Shown: piece by piece, positions 12,497 through 14,108 of the stretch
How positions within the stretch are numbered: the stretch's first letter is position 1
How the letters are laid out: each line of letters starts with the position of its first letter
Assembly: GCA_017987615.1 (NCBI GenBank)
Contig: JAGNTI010000015.1
Span: forward strand, 1 to 14,108
DNA: 14,108 nt
Direction of reading: 5' to 3'
DNA from: Sediminibacterium sp.
GTDB lineage: Bacteria; Bacteroidota; Bacteroidia; Chitinophagales; Chitinophagaceae
The notes under the pieces: generated by a model
Seen by the model: only the letters and a program-made list of their open reading frames with translations
Database searches by the model: none
What the model was told of the DNA's origin: nothing
Translations under genes and position numbers: made by a program

Positions 12497-14108
12497 ATGC
12501 ATTATGTATCTGTAGAGGGGCTCACAAAAAGTTACGGGATTAACCCGCTTTTCAATAATATTTCCTTTAATATCAACGAAGGGGACAAAATTGCCCTTAT
12601 AGCGCGCAACGGGGTAGGAAAGTCTACACTCTTAAAAATCTTGGCGGGTCAGGAAACGCCCGATAGTGGCAAGTTTTGGATCAATAAAGAGGTGACTGTC
12701 GCACTTTTTGAACAAGACCCCATTTTTGACGAGGATAAAACGATTGTCGAAAATATATTTAAAGCCAATCATCCAATCATTAAAGCCATTCAAAAATATG
12801 AACTGGCTATGGAAGCCGAAGACGGTATGCTTATTTCAGATAGCATCATGGAAATGGATGATTTGGGTGCCTGGGATTTTGAGGCTAAGGTCAAACAAAT
12901 TTTAGGCAAATTAAATATCCATCATCTTCAAAAAAAGGTAAACGAATTAAGTGGTGGTCAGCGCAAAAGAGTGGCGCTTGCAAAAACGCTGATCGATATT
13001 GGTTTCGAGCATCAGCATACCCTACTTATGATGGATGAACCTACCAACCATTTGGATGTTGAAATGATTGAGTGGTTAGAGCATTATTTAAATGGCGAAA
13101 ATATTACGCTATTACTTGTAACGCACGACCGTTATTTTTTGGACGCTGTATGTGATGAAATTTGGGAGCTTGAAAGAGAAAACATGTATGTATACAAAGG
13201 CGATTATGAATCGTACATGGAAAAAAAAGCAGCGCGTATAGAAAGTGAGCAGGCTAGTATTGATAAAGCTAGAAACCAATACCGCAAAGAGCTAGAGTGG
13301 ATGCGCAAGCAGCCTAAAGCGCGTACTACTAAAAGTAAGAGCAGGCAAGATAATTTTTATGAGGTAGAAGCCAGGGCCAAGCAAAAAATTGAAGATGCGC
13401 AGTTGCAATTAGAAGCAAAAATGAGTAGGCTGGGTGGCAAAATTGTTGAATTAAAAAAAGTCAATAAATCATACGGCGAATTAGAAATATTAAAAGGCTT
13501 TGATTACACTTTTTCGAAAGGAGAAAGGGTGGGTGTGGTTGGTAAAAATGGAATAGGAAAGTCTACCTTCTTAAATATAATTCAAGAACTTGAAACGCCC
13601 ACAAGTGGTAAAGTAAATGTTGGTGATACGGTTGTATTTGGTAATTTTTCACAAACAGGCCTCGATGTTAAGCAGGATTTTAGAGTAATTGAATATGTAA
13701 AATCTTTTGCCGAAAGTTTTCCTTTGGCAAAGGGTGGAAGCATCAGTGCAGCTCAGTTTTTAGAGTTGTTTTTATTCCCTCCTGACAAACAGTATACTTA
13801 TTTATCGTCATTAAGTGGTGGTGAAAAAAAGAGACTGCATTTGTTAACCATCTTATTTAGAAATCCTAACTTTTTAATTCTAGATGAGCCTACCAATGAC
13901 CTTGACCTACCTACGCTTGCCGTACTAGAAAGTTTTTTAACGGAGTATCAGGGTTGTGTAATGATTGTTTCGCACGACCGTTATTTTATGGACAGGCTAG
14001 TAGATCACTTATTTGTTTTTGAAGGTGGTGGTTTTGTAAGGGATTTTCCAGGAAACTATACCCAGTACCGTATCTGGCTTAAAGAACAGGAAACGGCCAA
14101 GGCAAATG
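12497..14108 (+). CDS. uup: ABC-F family ATPase, Uup type, 3' end cut by window
   Basis: The frame stays open from ATG 12497 to the window end (537 codons, no stop), so the gene is C-terminally partial. There are two ABC cassettes and no membrane segments. NBD1 has Walker A with K42 (NGVGKST), signature LSGGQ (151-155) and Walker B with D180 and E181 (MMDEPTNHLD). NBD2 has Walker A with K355 (NGIGKST), LSGGE (439-443) and D463-E464 (LDEPTNDLD). A basic linker follows WMRKQPKARTTKSKSR in the charged region between the cassettes, as in Uup/EttA relatives. Such proteins act on ribosomes as translation factors or have been tied to replication and transposon excision. The length needed for a C-terminal coiled coil (Uup is about 630 residues) lies beyond the window. 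Its promoter is divergent from that of ispH. Confidence 0.92.
   Translation, partial: MHYVSVEGLTKSYGINPLFNNISFNINEGDKIALIARNGVGKSTLLKILAGQETPDSGKFWINKEVTVALFEQDPIFDEDKTIVENIFKANHPIIKAIQKYELAMEAEDGMLISDSIMEMDDLGAWDFEAKVKQILGKLNIHHLQKKVNELSGGQRKRVALAKTLIDIGFEHQHTLLMMDEPTNHLDVEMIEWLEHYLNGENITLLLVTHDRYFLDAVCDEIWELERENMYVYKGDYESYMEKKAARIESEQASIDKARNQYRKELEWMRKQPKARTTKSKSRQDNFYEVEARAKQKIEDAQLQLEAKMSRLGGKIVELKKVNKSYGELEILKGFDYTFSKGERVGVVGKNGIGKSTFLNIIQELETPTSGKVNVGDTVVFGNFSQTGLDVKQDFRVIEYVKSFAESFPLAKGGSISAAQFLELFLFPPDKQYTYLSSLSGGEKKRLHLLTILFRNPNFLILDEPTNDLDLPTLAVLESFLTEYQGCVMIVSHDRYFMDRLVDHLFVFEGGGFVRDFPGNYTQYRIWLKEQETAKAN

Overview
The window looks like a chromosomal segment from a Bacteroidota member, most like the Chitinophagaceae or a related family. 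The DNA is AT-rich. Genes carry Bacteroidota-type -7 promoter boxes (TAnnTTTG) instead of strong Shine-Dalgarno sites. The proteins belong to lineage-typical families: a large 'putative porin', a HYC/CC/PP small protein, a CusA-type RND pump fused to a TolC domain, and a long-form IspH. The species assignment is inference.

Layout. (1) 1-102: the last 12 codons of a probable cold-shock protein, then a strong intrinsic terminator. (2) 116-3000: a promoter, a class II purine nucleoside phosphorylase (punA), and a 678-residue outer-membrane porin whose ATG overlaps the punA stop by one base. (3) 3008-11184: a metal-handling island, all on the + strand. It holds a Cys/His-rich small exported or membrane protein (3021), two secreted HMA-domain proteins (3504, 3884), a predicted outer-membrane beta-barrel of unknown function (4385), a small His-containing membrane-anchored protein (5239), a 1452-residue RND pump fused to a TolC-like outer-membrane factor (5677), and a lipoprotein membrane-fusion (adaptor) protein (10051). 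(4) 11190-12416, minus strand: ispH of the isoprenoid (MEP) pathway, converging tail to tail with the adaptor gene. (5) 12497-14108: an ABC-F ATPase (Uup type) divergent from ispH and cut by the window end.

How the island may work (inference): the two CxxC HMA proteins have signal peptides, so they probably bind metal in the periplasm. They could hand it to the pump-adaptor-channel assembly, of which the pump and outer-membrane factor are one polypeptide here. The small Cys/His proteins may be sensors, metal buffers or assembly factors. The pump itself carries CzcA-type (divalent cation) signatures and lacks the three methionines of the E. coli CusA Cu(I)/Ag(I) site, so its substrate should not be assumed to be copper. 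No metal-responsive regulator is visible in the window.

Unusual regulatory structure: four start codons (3021, 5239, 12416 minus strand, 12497) lie only 4-5 bases after a TAnnTTTG-like box, which predicts leaderless or nearly leaderless mRNAs. The GTG start at 5239 and its -7 box are also enclosed in a ~17-bp inverted repeat. No tRNA, rRNA, CRISPR array, IS element or attachment site was seen, and no stretch longer than 300 bases lacks a gene.
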